From: Burkholderia sp. Ac-20365
GTDB lineage: Bacteria; Pseudomonadota; Gammaproteobacteria; Burkholderiales; Burkholderiaceae
Direction: 5' to 3'
Length of the DNA: 64,000 nucleotides
Assembly (NCBI RefSeq): GCF_017104715.1
Contig: NZ_JAAGPI010000031.1
Coordinates: 1 to 64,000 of the forward strand
Under the pieces are notes generated by a model. It was not told where the DNA came from. It saw only the letters and a list, made by a program, of their open reading frames with translations, and did no database searches. The position numbers and the translations under genes were made by a program. Below are positions 34,547 through 43,281 of this stretch, one piece after another. Positions within the stretch are counted from its first letter, which is position 1; each line of letters begins with the position of its first letter.

Positions 34547-35448
34547 TGGGCGCGAGTGAGCAACTGGAATTGAAGGACGCCGTGTCGCCGCTGTTCGCGG
34601 AAATCGCAACCCAGTATGGCGAGGCATTTGCTGCCGCGATCGCGCGCAATGTCAGCGATGCGCTCGCGGAAGACGTCGGCAGCGGCGATTTGACGGGCCT
34701 GCTGGTTCCCGCCGATGAAATGCGCGACGCGCGCATCATCGTGCGTGAAGAAGCGGTGCTGTGCGGTGTGCCGTGGTTCAACGAGGTGATGGGTCGCGTC
34801 GATCCGCGTATCGAAGTGCAGTGGCGCTATCGCGAAGGCGACAGGATGACGGCCGACTCGGTGGTGTGTACGCTGCGTGGCCCGGCTCGCTCGCTGCTGA
34901 CCGCCGAACGCAACGGTCTCAACTTCCTGCAGATGTTGTCAGGCGTCGCAAGCGCGACGCGCAAATTCGCGGACGCAATTGCGCATACGCGCGCTCGCGT
35001 GCTCGACACACGCAAGACGTTGCCCGGTTTGCGGCTCGCGCAGAAGTACGCAGTGCGCGTCGGTGGCGGTGCGAATCAGCGCCTTGCGCTCTATGACGGC
35101 ATCCTGATCAAGGAGAACCACATCGCGGCAGCTGGCGGCGTCGGGCCGGCGATGCAGGCTGCGCTCGCGTTGAACGCTGGCGTGTCGATCCAGATCGAAG
35201 TCGAAACGCTCGAGCAACTGGAGTCGGCGCTGGTGCACGGCGCGAAGTCGGTGCTGCTCGACAACTTTACGTTCGACATGATGCGCGACGCTGTGCGCAT
35301 CACGGCAGGGCGCGCGGTGCTCGAAGTGTCGGGCGGCGTGAATTTCGACACGATCCGGCAGATCGCGGAGACGGGTGTCGATCGCGTATCGGTCGGTTCG
35401 CTGACGAAGGACGTGCGCGCGACGGATTTTTCGATGCGCATCGTTTGA
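34546..35448 (+). CDS. nadC: nicotinate-nucleotide diphosphorylase (carboxylating)
   Basis: This 300-residue quinolinate phosphoribosyltransferase turns quinolinate and PRPP into nicotinate mononucleotide. Visible motifs are ALAEDVGSGDLTG, RSLLTAERNGLNFLQMLSG, TRKTLPGLRLAQKYAVRVGGG (TRKTLPGLR holds PRPP/quinolinate contacts) and the C-terminal EVSGGVN and VDRVSVGSLTK. The ATG at 34546 forms a TGATG overlap with the nadA stop, so the two genes are coupled. Confidence 0.95.
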   Translation: MGASEQLELKDAVSPLFAEIATQYGEAFAAAIARNVSDALAEDVGSGDLTGLLVPADEMRDARIIVREEAVLCGVPWFNEVMGRVDPRIEVQWRYREGDRMTADSVVCTLRGPARSLLTAERNGLNFLQMLSGVASATRKFADAIAHTRARVLDTRKTLPGLRLAQKYAVRVGGGANQRLALYDGILIKENHIAAAGGVGPAMQAALALNAGVSIQIEVETLEQLESALVHGAKSVLLDNFTFDMMRDAVRITAGRAVLEVSGGVNFDTIRQIAETGVDRVSVGSLTKDVRATDFSMRIV

Positions 35449-35471
35449 TAGCGCTCCAGCGGTACACAAGC

Positions 35472-35510
35472 AAAAGGCCATCGCCAGTCAGACTGGCGAT
35501 GGCCTTTTTT
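35472..35510. terminator. bidirectional terminator between nadC and nadB
   Basis: A long stem (AAAAGGCCATCGCCAGTC with GACTGGCGATGGCCTTTT) followed by T6 lies 23 bp after nadC. The A-rich left side lets it serve convergent nadB as well. Confidence 0.9.
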
Positions 35511-35530
35511 CAATGCGCAGCGCTCAACCG

Positions 35531-37129
35531 TTATACGTTGCGGTTCGGCACGCGCTCAGGTGAAAGCACGGTCGGCAGCGCCTTGGGCAGTGCGTTCGGC
35601 CAGTCGCGGCTATAGTGCAGCCCGCGGCTCTCACGCCGCGAACGCGCACCTTCGACGATCAGCGACGCGACATCGACCAGATTGCGCAGTTCGAGCAGAT
35701 CGCGGTTCACCTTGAAGTTCGCGTAGTACTCGTGGATTTCGTCGCGCAGCAGCGTCAGCCGATGCTTCGCGCGCGCGAGACGTTTGTCCGTTCGCACGAT
35801 GCCGACGTAATTCCACATCAAGCGGCGCAGCTCGTCCCAGTTGTGCGCGACGACCACTTCCTCGTCGGGATCGGAGACGCGGCTTTCGTCCCAATCCGGT
35901 AGTGGCGCATGCACGGCCGCGCCGAAGCCTTCGTCCTCGATGGCTTGCGCGGCAGAGCGGCCGATCACGAGACATTCGAGCAGCGAGTTGCTCGCCAGCC
36001 GATTCGCGCCATGCAAACCCGTGCACGACGTTTCGCCTACGGCATACAGTCCAGCCAGATCCGTGCGCCCGGCGAGATCCGTGACCACGCCGCCGCACGT
36101 GTAATGCGCCGCGGGCACGACGGGAATCGGCTCTTTCGTGATGTCGATGCCGAATTCGAGACAGCGCGCGAGGATGGTCGGGAAGTGCTCGCGCAAAAAT
36201 TCAGGCGATTGATGGCTGATATCGAGATACACGCAGTCGATGCCGCGCTTCTTGATCTCGAAGTCGATCGCGCGCGCGACGATGTCGCGCGGCGCGAGTT
36301 CGGCGCGTTCATCGTGCGCCGGCATGAAGCGCGTGCCGTCAGGCAGCTTAAGAATGCCGCCTTCTCCTCGGACCGCTTCCGAGATCAGGAAGGACTTGGC
36401 GTAAGGGTGAAACAGACACGTCGGATGGAACTGGATGAACTCCATGTTCGCGACTCGGCAGCCCGCGCGCCACGCCATCGCGATGCCGTCGCCTGTCGCG
36501 GTATCCGGGTTCGTGGTGTAGAGATAGACCTTGCCTGCGCCGCCCGTTGCGAGCACGGTGTGCGGCGCCTCGATCGTGACGGTGCGGCCGCTCGCCAGAT
36601 CGAGCGCGTACAGACCGTGACAGCGCCGTCCGGGCAGGCCGAGGCGGTCCGACGTGATGAGATCGATCGCGTAGTGATCTTCGAGCAGCGTGATGTTTGG
36701 ATGCTGGCGCACGCGCTCGCTCAACGTGGCGACAACGGCGTGGCCCGTGGCGTCGGCCGCGTGGATGATGCGCCGATGGCTGTGCCCGCCTTCGCGCGTC
36801 AGGTGAAAGCCGAGTTCTGCCGCGTCGTCTTTCGTGAACGGCACACCCTGGTCGATCAGCCATTGGATCGCCTCACGGCCATGCTCGACGATGAAGCGCG
36901 TCGCGGCCTCATCGCACAAGCCGCCGCCGGCGACCAGCGTATCGTCGACGTGATTCTCGACGCTATCGGCCGAATCGAGCACGGCGGCGATGCCGCCTTG
37001 CGCCCAGTCGCTCGCGCCCTCGGTCAGCGAGCGCTTGGCGATCACGGCGACGCGCCGCGTCTGCGCGAGATTCAGCGCGACACTTAAACCTGCCAGCCCG
37101 CTGCCGACAATCGCTACATCGAAATTCAT
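35531..37129 (-). CDS. nadB: L-aspartate oxidase
   Basis: This 532-residue FAD enzyme oxidises L-aspartate to iminoaspartate, the substrate of NadA. It belongs to the succinate dehydrogenase flavoprotein family: AIVGSGLAGLSVAL dinucleotide motif, SDWAQGGIAAVL, GGHSHRRIIHAAD with active-site residues, FIQFHPTCLF, and GLHGANRLASNSLLE. The ATG at 37129 follows GGAGAGAGGAG. It is convergent with nadAC, so the pathway is grouped but not in one operon. Confidence 0.96.
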   Translation of the reverse strand: MNFDVAIVGSGLAGLSVALNLAQTRRVAVIAKRSLTEGASDWAQGGIAAVLDSADSVENHVDDTLVAGGGLCDEAATRFIVEHGREAIQWLIDQGVPFTKDDAAELGFHLTREGGHSHRRIIHAADATGHAVVATLSERVRQHPNITLLEDHYAIDLITSDRLGLPGRRCHGLYALDLASGRTVTIEAPHTVLATGGAGKVYLYTTNPDTATGDGIAMAWRAGCRVANMEFIQFHPTCLFHPYAKSFLISEAVRGEGGILKLPDGTRFMPAHDERAELAPRDIVARAIDFEIKKRGIDCVYLDISHQSPEFLREHFPTILARCLEFGIDITKEPIPVVPAAHYTCGGVVTDLAGRTDLAGLYAVGETSCTGLHGANRLASNSLLECLVIGRSAAQAIEDEGFGAAVHAPLPDWDESRVSDPDEEVVVAHNWDELRRLMWNYVGIVRTDKRLARAKHRLTLLRDEIHEYYANFKVNRDLLELRNLVDVASLIVEGARSRRESRGLHYSRDWPNALPKALPTVLSPERVPNRNV

Positions 37130-37307
37130 CTCCTCTCTCCGTCGTATTGCGCGGCCGGTGCGGCGAGCGCCGCCACAGCCGTTCGTTTGGGAAACCGAAG
37201 AGCATACGCGTTGAAACGATCGAGGAAAAGCTGACTGGACGGCGGAGTGTGTTGCGTGCGCGGTAAGAAGCGGGGAAGGCCGAGGGATGCTGGATGGCAG
37301 GCGGCCC

Positions 37308-37342
37308 GAAAAACAAAAAGCCCCGCATGAAGCGGGGCTTTT
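37308..37342 (-). terminator. Rho-independent terminator of rpmB-rpmG
   Basis: AAAAGCCCCGC and GCGGGGCTTTT pair around a 5-nt loop; the minus strand then reads TTTTTGTTTTT. It starts 28 bp after the rpmG stop. Confidence 0.9.
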
Positions 37343-37369
37343 CGTCGTCAAACAGGCTCGGAAACCAGA

Positions 37370-37537
37370 TTACTTGATCTTCGTTTCCTTGTACGCCACA
37401 TGCTTGCGAGCGACGGGATCGAACTTCATGATCTCCATCTTTTCCGGCATGTTGCGCTTGTTCTTCGTGGTCGTGTAGAAGTGACCCGTACCAGCGGTCG
37501 ATTCCAGCTTGATCTTGTCGCGTGCGCCCTTGGCCAT
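37370..37537 (-). CDS. rpmG: 50S ribosomal protein L33
   Basis: This 55-residue ribosomal protein ([20 protein letters not shown] at the start, [11 protein letters not shown] at the end) matches L33 throughout. It is the cysteine-free form, without the zinc-binding CxxC pairs. It lies 10 bp after rpmB, the usual rpmB-rpmG operon. Confidence 0.97.
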
Positions 37538-37547
37538 GATTTACTCC

Positions 37548-37781
37548 TTAGGCTTCGCCACGTGCGCGCAGGTCTGCGAGCACGGAGTCGATACCGTTCT
37601 TGTCGATCAGGCGCAGACCGGCGTTCGAAACGCGCAGACGCACCCAACGGTTTTCGCTTTCAACCCAGAAACGGCGGTTTTGCAGATTCGGGAGAAAACG
37701 ACGCTTGGTCTTGTTGTTCGCGTGGGAAACGTTGTTGCCGCTCATCGGCGCTTTCCCAGTTACTTGGCATACGCGTGCCAT
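37548..37781 (-). CDS. rpmB: 50S ribosomal protein L28
   Basis: This 77-residue ribosomal protein has the L28 pattern: [20 protein letters not shown], then [13 protein letters not shown] and a C-terminal [20 protein letters not shown]. It is the first gene of the rpmB-rpmG pair. Confidence 0.97.
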
Positions 37782-37933
37782 GAGAGCACTCCTAATACGC
37801 TAATTCTGAGTTCGGAACGCCGTGAAGTTTCCCGGGAAAAACATTAGGACCGAGCCGTAGCCGACTTGAATCACTTGCTTTCCGGAAAGGCCTTAATGGC
37901 TTCGGAACAGGGGTTGGAAAGAGGCAAACCGAA

Positions 37934-37963
37934 ATATTAGCAGAAAAAGAGCCCAAAAATCAA
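37934..37963 (-). promoter_or_regulatory. predicted sigma70 promoter of rpmB-rpmG
   Basis: On the minus strand TTGATT (37963-37958), an 18-nt spacer and TAATAT (37939-37934) are arranged as a promoter in an A/T-rich patch. Transcription would start near 37927, about 146 nt before the rpmB ATG. Confidence 0.5.
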
Positions 37964-38007
37964 ACCTTATTTGCGACGGGTAGGCGGGCCCGCGACGCCG
38001 GCGGCGT

Positions 38008-38736
38008 TCAAGGCCAGCCGGCGCGCGCAAAAGAGAACGTGTCGTTCGCGCCAATAACCAGATGATCGATCAGCTGCACGTCGATCAGGGCGAGCGTGTC
38101 GCGCAGTACGCGTGTGAGCTGGCGGTCGCTGGCGCTCGGCTTGACGGCGCCCGACGGGTGATTGTGCGCGACGATCAGGCTCGCCGCATTGACCGACAGC
38201 GCGCGCCGCACGATCTCGCGCGGGTACACGGCCATGCGCGTCAGCGAGCCGCGCGAATTCTCCTCCGAGCGGATCAGCCGGTGCCGCGTGTCCAGAAAGA
38301 GACAAATGAACACTTCATATGGCCGCGAGCCGATGAGCAGCCGCAGATAGTCCTCGACGGCTTCGGGCGAATCGATCAACGGGCGCTCGCGCATTTTCTC
38401 CGCGAGCGCGCGCCGCGCCATCTCCATGATCGCCAGCAGTTGCGCGCGTTTTGCGGGCCCGACGCCGCGCACGCCGTCGAAGTCTTCCGGCGTGGCGTCG
38501 AGCATGGCGCGCAGCGAGCCGAAGCGCGCCAGCAGCGAGCGCGCGACATCGAAGACGTTATGGCCTGGCAGTCCCGAGCCGAGCACGAGCGCAACCAGTT
38601 CGGTGTCGGAGAGCGCCGCCGGACCGGCGTCGAGCAGCCGCTCGCGCGGCATGTCGCGCGTCGGCCAGGTGGGCGCACAGCGGCGGATTGGGGATTTTTC
38701 CGCGTCGTTTAGCGGTATCACTAACGTGTCGTTCAT
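38008..38736 (-). CDS. radC: RadC family JAB-domain protein
   Basis: This 242-residue protein has an N-terminal helix-hairpin-helix part (GVRGVGPAKRAQLLAI) and a C-terminal JAB/MPN domain with the metalloprotease motif (VAHNHPSGAVKPSASD). RadC was named for DNA repair but its biochemical role is not settled. The length is standard. It diverges from slpA. Confidence 0.93.
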   Translation of the reverse strand: MNDTLVIPLNDAEKSPIRRCAPTWPTRDMPRERLLDAGPAALSDTELVALVLGSGLPGHNVFDVARSLLARFGSLRAMLDATPEDFDGVRGVGPAKRAQLLAIMEMARRALAEKMRERPLIDSPEAVEDYLRLLIGSRPYEVFICLFLDTRHRLIRSEENSRGSLTRMAVYPREIVRRALSVNAASLIVAHNHPSGAVKPSASDRQLTRVLRDTLALIDVQLIDHLVIGANDTFSFARAGWP

Positions 38737-38925
38737 GGCAGCGTCCTTCGGATTTCAGATGAAGCGGCGACCACGCGCCGCGCAGCAACGTTCCAGCCGG
38801 GTCGGCATATGTGGCTTACAATAGCTCCTTTGCGCACGGCGCCCCCGGCCTCGCACGGGCCTGCCATGCGCGCGACCCGCGCCGCCGCGCTCCCGCGTGG
38901 CGCGCCACGACCGAACGAGTACCGC

Positions 38926-39381
38926 ATGAGCATCATCGACATCTCCGAAGTGAAACCCGGTTCGCACGTCACGCTTCATTACCGGCTTTCGCTCGCCGAT
39001 GGCGCCGAGATCGTCAGCACCTTCAACGACACTCCCGCTACGCTGCTGCTGGGCGCGGGCCAGTTGGCGCCGCCGCTGGAAGACATTCTGCTGGGATTGA
39101 AGGTGGGTCACCATTCGACCTTTCAGCTAGAGCCGGGTCAGGCATTCGGCCCGCGCAATCCGGAACTAGTCCAGCGCGTGTCGCTGGCCACGCTCCGTGA
39201 AAACAGCATGATCGGCGAGGATTTTTCTCCCGGCGATCTCGTCGAATTCAATGCGCCGGGCGGTGGACGCTATGCTGGCGTGCTGAAAGAGGTCGGTGAA
39301 ACCTCGGCTCTCTTCGATTTCAACCATCCGCTCGCCGGCCAGGCGCTGACGTTCGAAGTCAAAATCATCGGGATCCTGTAA
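38926..39381 (+). CDS. slpA: FKBP-type peptidyl-prolyl isomerase, SlpA family
   Basis: This 151-residue protein is a SlyD/SlpA-like FKBP (VTLHYRLSLADGAEIVSTF, then LEPGQAFGPRNPELVQRV). It catalyses proline isomerisation and assists folding. I chose the ATG at 38926, where the family homology starts; upstream frame is Arg/Pro-rich and not conserved-looking. A TACAAT at 38817 may be its -10. It precedes ispH by 2 bp, the usual fkpB-ispH (slpA-lytB) pair. Confidence 0.92.
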   Translation: MSIIDISEVKPGSHVTLHYRLSLADGAEIVSTFNDTPATLLLGAGQLAPPLEDILLGLKVGHHSTFQLEPGQAFGPRNPELVQRVSLATLRENSMIGEDFSPGDLVEFNAPGGGRYAGVLKEVGETSALFDFNHPLAGQALTFEVKIIGIL

Positions 39382-39383
39382 AC

Positions 39384-40343
39384 ATGAGCATCACGGACAC
39401 GACTCTCGCCGAAACGGAAATCCTGCTCGCGCAGCCGCGCGGATTCTGCGCCGGCGTCGATCGGGCGATCGAGATCGTCGAGCGCGCCATCAAGCTGTAC
39501 GGTTCGCCGATCTACGTGCGTCACGAAATCGTTCATAACGCCTACGTTGTCGAGGATTTGCGCAAGAAGGGCGCGATCTTCATCGAACAGCTGGAAGAAG
39601 TGCCCTCGGGCAGCACGGTGATCTTCAGCGCGCATGGTGTATCGAAGGCAGTGCGCGCGGAGGCCGACGAGCGCGGCCTGCGCGTGTACGACGCAACGTG
39701 TCCGCTCGTCACCAAAGTGCACATCGAAGTCGCGAAGATGCGCGCGGAAGGCTTCGACATCGTGATGATTGGCCACAAGGGTCACCCCGAAGTGGAAGGC
39801 ACGATGGGCCAGACGGCCGAGGGCATGTATCTCGTCGAAGATATCGACGACGTACAGGCGCTGCAGCTCGCCGATCCCGACCGCATCGCGTACGTGACGC
39901 AGACGACGCTGTCGGTCGACGACGCCGCACAGATCATCGGTGCGCTCAAGGCGAAGTATCCGAACGTCAAGGAACCGAAGAAGCAGGACATCTGCTACGC
40001 GACGCAAAACCGCCAGGACGCCGTCAAATTCATGGCGCCGCAGTGCGACGTAGTGATCGTGGTGGGCAGCCCGAACAGCTCGAATTCGAACCGGCTGCGT
40101 GAGCTGGCCGAAAAGCTCGGCGTGCCTTCCTATATGGTCGACTCGCCGGATCAGATCAATCCCGCATGGGTTGCCGACAAGCGCCGCATCGGCGTGACGG
40201 CCGGCGCATCGGCGCCGGAAGCGCTGGCGCAGGCTGTGATCGGCCGTCTGCGTGAACTGGGCGTGCGCAACGTGCGCGCGCTCGAAGGCATCGAGGAAAA
40301 CATCGCGTTTCCGCTGCCTCGCGGGCTCGGTTTGCCTGCCTGA
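39384..40343 (+). CDS. ispH: 4-hydroxy-3-methylbut-2-enyl diphosphate reductase
   Basis: This 319-residue [4Fe-4S] enzyme makes IPP and DMAPP in the last step of the MEP isoprenoid pathway. Cluster cysteines are in PRGFCAGVDRAIEI, VYDATCPLVTKVH and DICYATQNRQDAV. Substrate-binding motifs include EIVHNAYVV, GHKGHPEVEGTMGQ and GSPNSSNSNRL. It is co-transcribed with slpA and ends at a strong terminator. Confidence 0.97.
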   Translation: MSITDTTLAETEILLAQPRGFCAGVDRAIEIVERAIKLYGSPIYVRHEIVHNAYVVEDLRKKGAIFIEQLEEVPSGSTVIFSAHGVSKAVRAEADERGLRVYDATCPLVTKVHIEVAKMRAEGFDIVMIGHKGHPEVEGTMGQTAEGMYLVEDIDDVQALQLADPDRIAYVTQTTLSVDDAAQIIGALKAKYPNVKEPKKQDICYATQNRQDAVKFMAPQCDVVIVVGSPNSSNSNRLRELAEKLGVPSYMVDSPDQINPAWVADKRRIGVTAGASAPEALAQAVIGRLRELGVRNVRALEGIEENIAFPLPRGLGLPA

Positions 40344-40360
40344 CGAACTGTCCCCGTCCG

Positions 40361-40389
40361 AAAAAGCGCGCTTCGAGCGCGCTTTTTTT
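40361..40389 (+). terminator. Rho-independent terminator of slpA-ispH
   Basis: AAAAAGCGCGCT and AGCGCGCTTTTT pair around TCG and are followed by further T. It lies 18 bp after the ispH stop. Confidence 0.92.
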
Positions 40390-40788
40390 ATGCCCGCGCG
40401 CATCGCGCATCGCCGTAAAAACGGTGCCAGATCATAGAAAAACAATAAAGTGACGGTGTCGAGGCGAACATTCTTTTTGTTTTTCGGGGCGTAATTTGGG
40501 TGCATGACATCGATCGCGCCCCGTTTTTCGTCTGATGATCGACAAGATATCCAGACATGTGCACAAATACAGTGCATTCGTCGACTAACATAATATTGAG
40601 AAACATAGATGTGCTGAAGTCCGCACCATCGGGCTCGCAGCGGAAAGGCTGCAACAACTGATGTGGCAAGGCGTCAGCGTTGGTGCAACTGATGCACGGA
40701 AAACTGGCGCAACCGGGTTGCGCCATATGCTCGAAAAAGGCCTCTGGAGGCGGTTGCAATGCAGGAAAACCCTGCGCATCCAACAATA
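40390..40788. other. 399-bp intergenic region before the liv promoter
   Basis: This stretch is richer in A/T than its neighbours. Frames here have no recognisable product. It contains a perfect hairpin GGCGCAAC/GTTGCGCC at 40706-40724, not followed by a T run, and other short dyads. It may hold regulatory sites for the branched-chain amino acid operon. I cannot assign any of them. Confidence 0.4.
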
Positions 40789-40817
40789 TTGCCCGTCGCA
40801 AAATTGGAGTTACAATG
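40789..40817 (+). promoter_or_regulatory. predicted sigma70 promoter of livJ
   Basis: TTGCCC (40789-40794), a 17-nt spacer and TACAAT (40812-40817) form a promoter-like pair. The start point would be near 40824, about 58 nt before the livJ ATG. Confidence 0.5.
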
Positions 40818-40881
40818 CGCGCGTTCTCAGGGCTAAAGGCCCCGGAACGCCAGATTTTGCAAGGCGCAGGAGACCTATTTA

Positions 40882-42084
40882 ATGCGAGTCAAGTTTGCTT
40901 GTGCCGTGTCCATCGCGGCCGCGGTTGCGATGTTGACCGCGTGCAGCAAAAAGAATGATGGCGAGGCGGGCATGGGTGCGTCGGCTGCAGTGGCAGCGTC
41001 GGCGGCGAGCGCAAGCGAAGTGACCGTCGTGAAGATCGGTCATGCGGCCCCTTTGACGGGCGGCATTGCACATCTGGGCAAGGACAATGAAAACGGGGCG
41101 CGTCTCGCTGTTGAAGAGATCAACGCGCAGGGGTTGACCATCGACGGTCGCAAGATCCAGCTGCAACTCGATGCGCAGGACGATGCGGGCGATCCGAAAA
41201 CGGGCACGCAGGTCGCGCAGAAACTGGTGGACGATCACGTGGTGGCTGTTGTCGGGCACCTGAATTCGGGTGTATCGATTCCGGCCTCGAAGATATATAG
41301 CGACGCGGGCATTGTGCAGATCTCGCCATCCTCGACGAATCCGGCCTTTACGCAGCAGGGCTTCAAGACGACCTACCGGGTCGTCGCGACCGATGCGCAG
41401 CAGGGACCGGCGCTGGCGAACTACGCGACGAAGGCACTCGGCGCGAAACGGATCGCAGTCGTGGACGACGCAACTGCATATGGCAAGGGTCTTGCTGACG
41501 AATTCGCGAAGACGGCGGAAGCGGGCGGCGCAAAGATCGTTGCGCGCGAGGCGACCAATGACCGGGCCACGGATTTCCGGGCCATCCTCACAAAGATAAA
41601 GAGTGCCCAGCCGGACGCCATCATGTTCGGCGGCATGGATGCAACGGGCGGGCCGTTTACGAAACAGGCAGCGGCGCTCGGAATCAGGGCAAAAATCCTT
41701 GGCGGCGACGGCGTGTGCACCGACAAGGTAGGGGAACTGGCGGGAAGTGCCGTTCAGAACCTCGTATGTTCGGAAGCAGGTCTTGCGCTTTCGAAGATGG
41801 ACAGGGGAGCGGACTTCGAAAAGAAGTACGACGCACGCTTCCACACGCCGGTGCAGATTTACGCGCCGTTCACGTATGACGCTGTGTACGTGATCGTCGA
41901 TGCAATGAAGCGCGCCAATTCGATCGAGCCGCCCAAGGTGCTCGCTGCGATGCCTTCGACCGATTACACGGGTGTCATCGGTCACATCGCATTCGACGAC
42001 AAGGGCGACCTGAAAGAAGGCGCGATTACGCTTTACGACTTCAAGGACGGCAAGAAAGCGGTCCTCGACGTCGTGAAGATGTAA
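40882..42084 (+). CDS. livJ: branched-chain amino acid ABC substrate-binding lipoprotein
   Basis: This 400-residue binding protein of the Leu/Ile/Val family has a lipoprotein signal peptide: hydrophobic core, then lipobox LTAC with Cys21, followed by an Ala/Ser-rich linker to about residue 45. The mature domain shows VVKIGHAAPLTGGIAHLGKDNENG, VVGHLNSGVSIPAS and IAVVDDATAYGKGLADEF. Lipid anchoring of a Liv-type binding protein is less usual in Gram-negative bacteria. It is followed by a terminator and then livHMGF, so it can be made in excess over the membrane components. Confidence 0.92.
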   Translation: MRVKFACAVSIAAAVAMLTACSKKNDGEAGMGASAAVAASAASASEVTVVKIGHAAPLTGGIAHLGKDNENGARLAVEEINAQGLTIDGRKIQLQLDAQDDAGDPKTGTQVAQKLVDDHVVAVVGHLNSGVSIPASKIYSDAGIVQISPSSTNPAFTQQGFKTTYRVVATDAQQGPALANYATKALGAKRIAVVDDATAYGKGLADEFAKTAEAGGAKIVAREATNDRATDFRAILTKIKSAQPDAIMFGGMDATGGPFTKQAAALGIRAKILGGDGVCTDKVGELAGSAVQNLVCSEAGLALSKMDRGADFEKKYDARFHTPVQIYAPFTYDAVYVIVDAMKRANSIEPPKVLAAMPSTDYTGVIGHIAFDDKGDLKEGAITLYDFKDGKKAVLDVVKM

Positions 42085-42103
42085 TGACGGGACGTACAGC
42101 CTG

Positions 42104-42135
42104 ACGGCACCGGACCATCCGACGGTGCCGTTTTT
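42104..42135 (+). terminator. terminator or attenuator between livJ and livH
   Basis: ACGGCACCG and CGGTGCCGT pair around a 10-nt loop and lead into T5. It lies 19 bp after livJ, well before livH, so it would reduce transcription into the permease genes, or end livJ fully if livH has its own promoter. Confidence 0.85.
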
Positions 42136-42312
42136 GCATCCGCGTCGGACGCGCGGGCCGCTGCAACCCAGCGGCATCGGGCGGCCGATGAAGATAACCC
42201 TTACCGGTCTTTTATATCAGTACCCGCAGTGCCGTTGCGATTTGCGTAAGGCATCAACGCCAACCGGCAGATGAAGAGCGCGAATCCAGTCGCACGGGCT
42301 AAGGAGCATTAA

Positions 42313-43263
42313 ATGGATATTTTCATCCAGCAGGTGATCAACGGACTGGTGCTTGGCAGCGTCTACGCCATCATCGCACTGGGCTACACGATGGTGTACG
42401 GCATTCTCGGCATCATCAACTTCGCGCACGGCGACGTGCTGATGGTGGGCGCGATGGTCGCGCTCTCGGCCATCGGTGTGTTGCAGAACCACTTCCCCGG
42501 TCTCGGCAATGTGCCGACGCTGTGCATCGCGCTGGTCATAGCAGCCATCGTGTGCGCGGTGGTGGGCTACACGATCGAGCGGGTGGCGTACCGGCCGCTG
42601 CGCAAGGCGCCGCGTCTCGCCCCGCTGATCACCGCGATCGGCGTGTCGATCCTGCTGCAGACGCTCGCGATGATGATCTGGTCGCGCAACCCGCTGCCGT
42701 TCCCGCAGCTGCTGCCGACCGATCCTCTGAACGTGATCAAGGCCACCGATACGACGCCTGGCGCCGTGATCTCGATGACTGAAATCGTGATCATCGTCGT
42801 TGCGTTCCTCGTGATGGCAGGCCTGCTGCTCCTCGTGCACAAGACCAAGCTTGGCCGCGCGATGCGCGCAATCGCCGAGAACCCGGGCGTCGCCTCGCTG
42901 ATGGGCGTGAACCCGAACTTCGTGATCTCGGCGACCTTCATGATCGGCTCGGCGCTCGCCGCGCTGGCGGGCGTGATGATCGCGTCGGAATACGGCAACG
43001 CGCACTTCTACATGGGCTTCATCCCCGGCCTGAAGGCGTTCACGGCGGCGGTGCTGGGCGGTATCGGCAATCTCGGCGGCGCGATGGTCGGTGGCGTGAT
43101 TCTCGGTCTGATCGAACAGCTGGGCGCTGGTTACATCGGCAACCTCACGGGTGGCGTGTTCGGCAGTAACTATCAGGACGTGTTCGCATTCATCGTGCTG
43201 ATCATCGTGCTGGTGTTCCGTCCGTCGGGCCTGCTGGGCGAACGTGTCGCGGATCGCGCGTAA
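42313..43263 (+). CDS. livH: branched-chain amino acid ABC permease LivH
   Basis: This 316-residue inner-membrane permease begins with the family pattern FIQQVINGLVLGSVYAIIALGYTMVYGIL and has about eight hydrophobic helices. The C-terminal part has FIPGLKAFTAAVLGGIGNLGGAMVGG (GGIGNLGGA visible), the LivH/LivM coupling region. It forms the pore with LivM. It lies 228 bp after livJ and 18 bp before livM. Confidence 0.95.
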   Translation: MDIFIQQVINGLVLGSVYAIIALGYTMVYGILGIINFAHGDVLMVGAMVALSAIGVLQNHFPGLGNVPTLCIALVIAAIVCAVVGYTIERVAYRPLRKAPRLAPLITAIGVSILLQTLAMMIWSRNPLPFPQLLPTDPLNVIKATDTTPGAVISMTEIVIIVVAFLVMAGLLLLVHKTKLGRAMRAIAENPGVASLMGVNPNFVISATFMIGSALAALAGVMIASEYGNAHFYMGFIPGLKAFTAAVLGGIGNLGGAMVGGVILGLIEQLGAGYIGNLTGGVFGSNYQDVFAFIVLIIVLVFRPSGLLGERVADRA

Positions 43264-43281
43264 GGGAAAGGAGCAAACATA

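Noticed and set aside
40388..40801. A 137-codon minus-strand frame upstream of livJ
   Set aside because: No homology, no ribosome-binding site, and it crosses the ispH terminator and the predicted livJ promoter.
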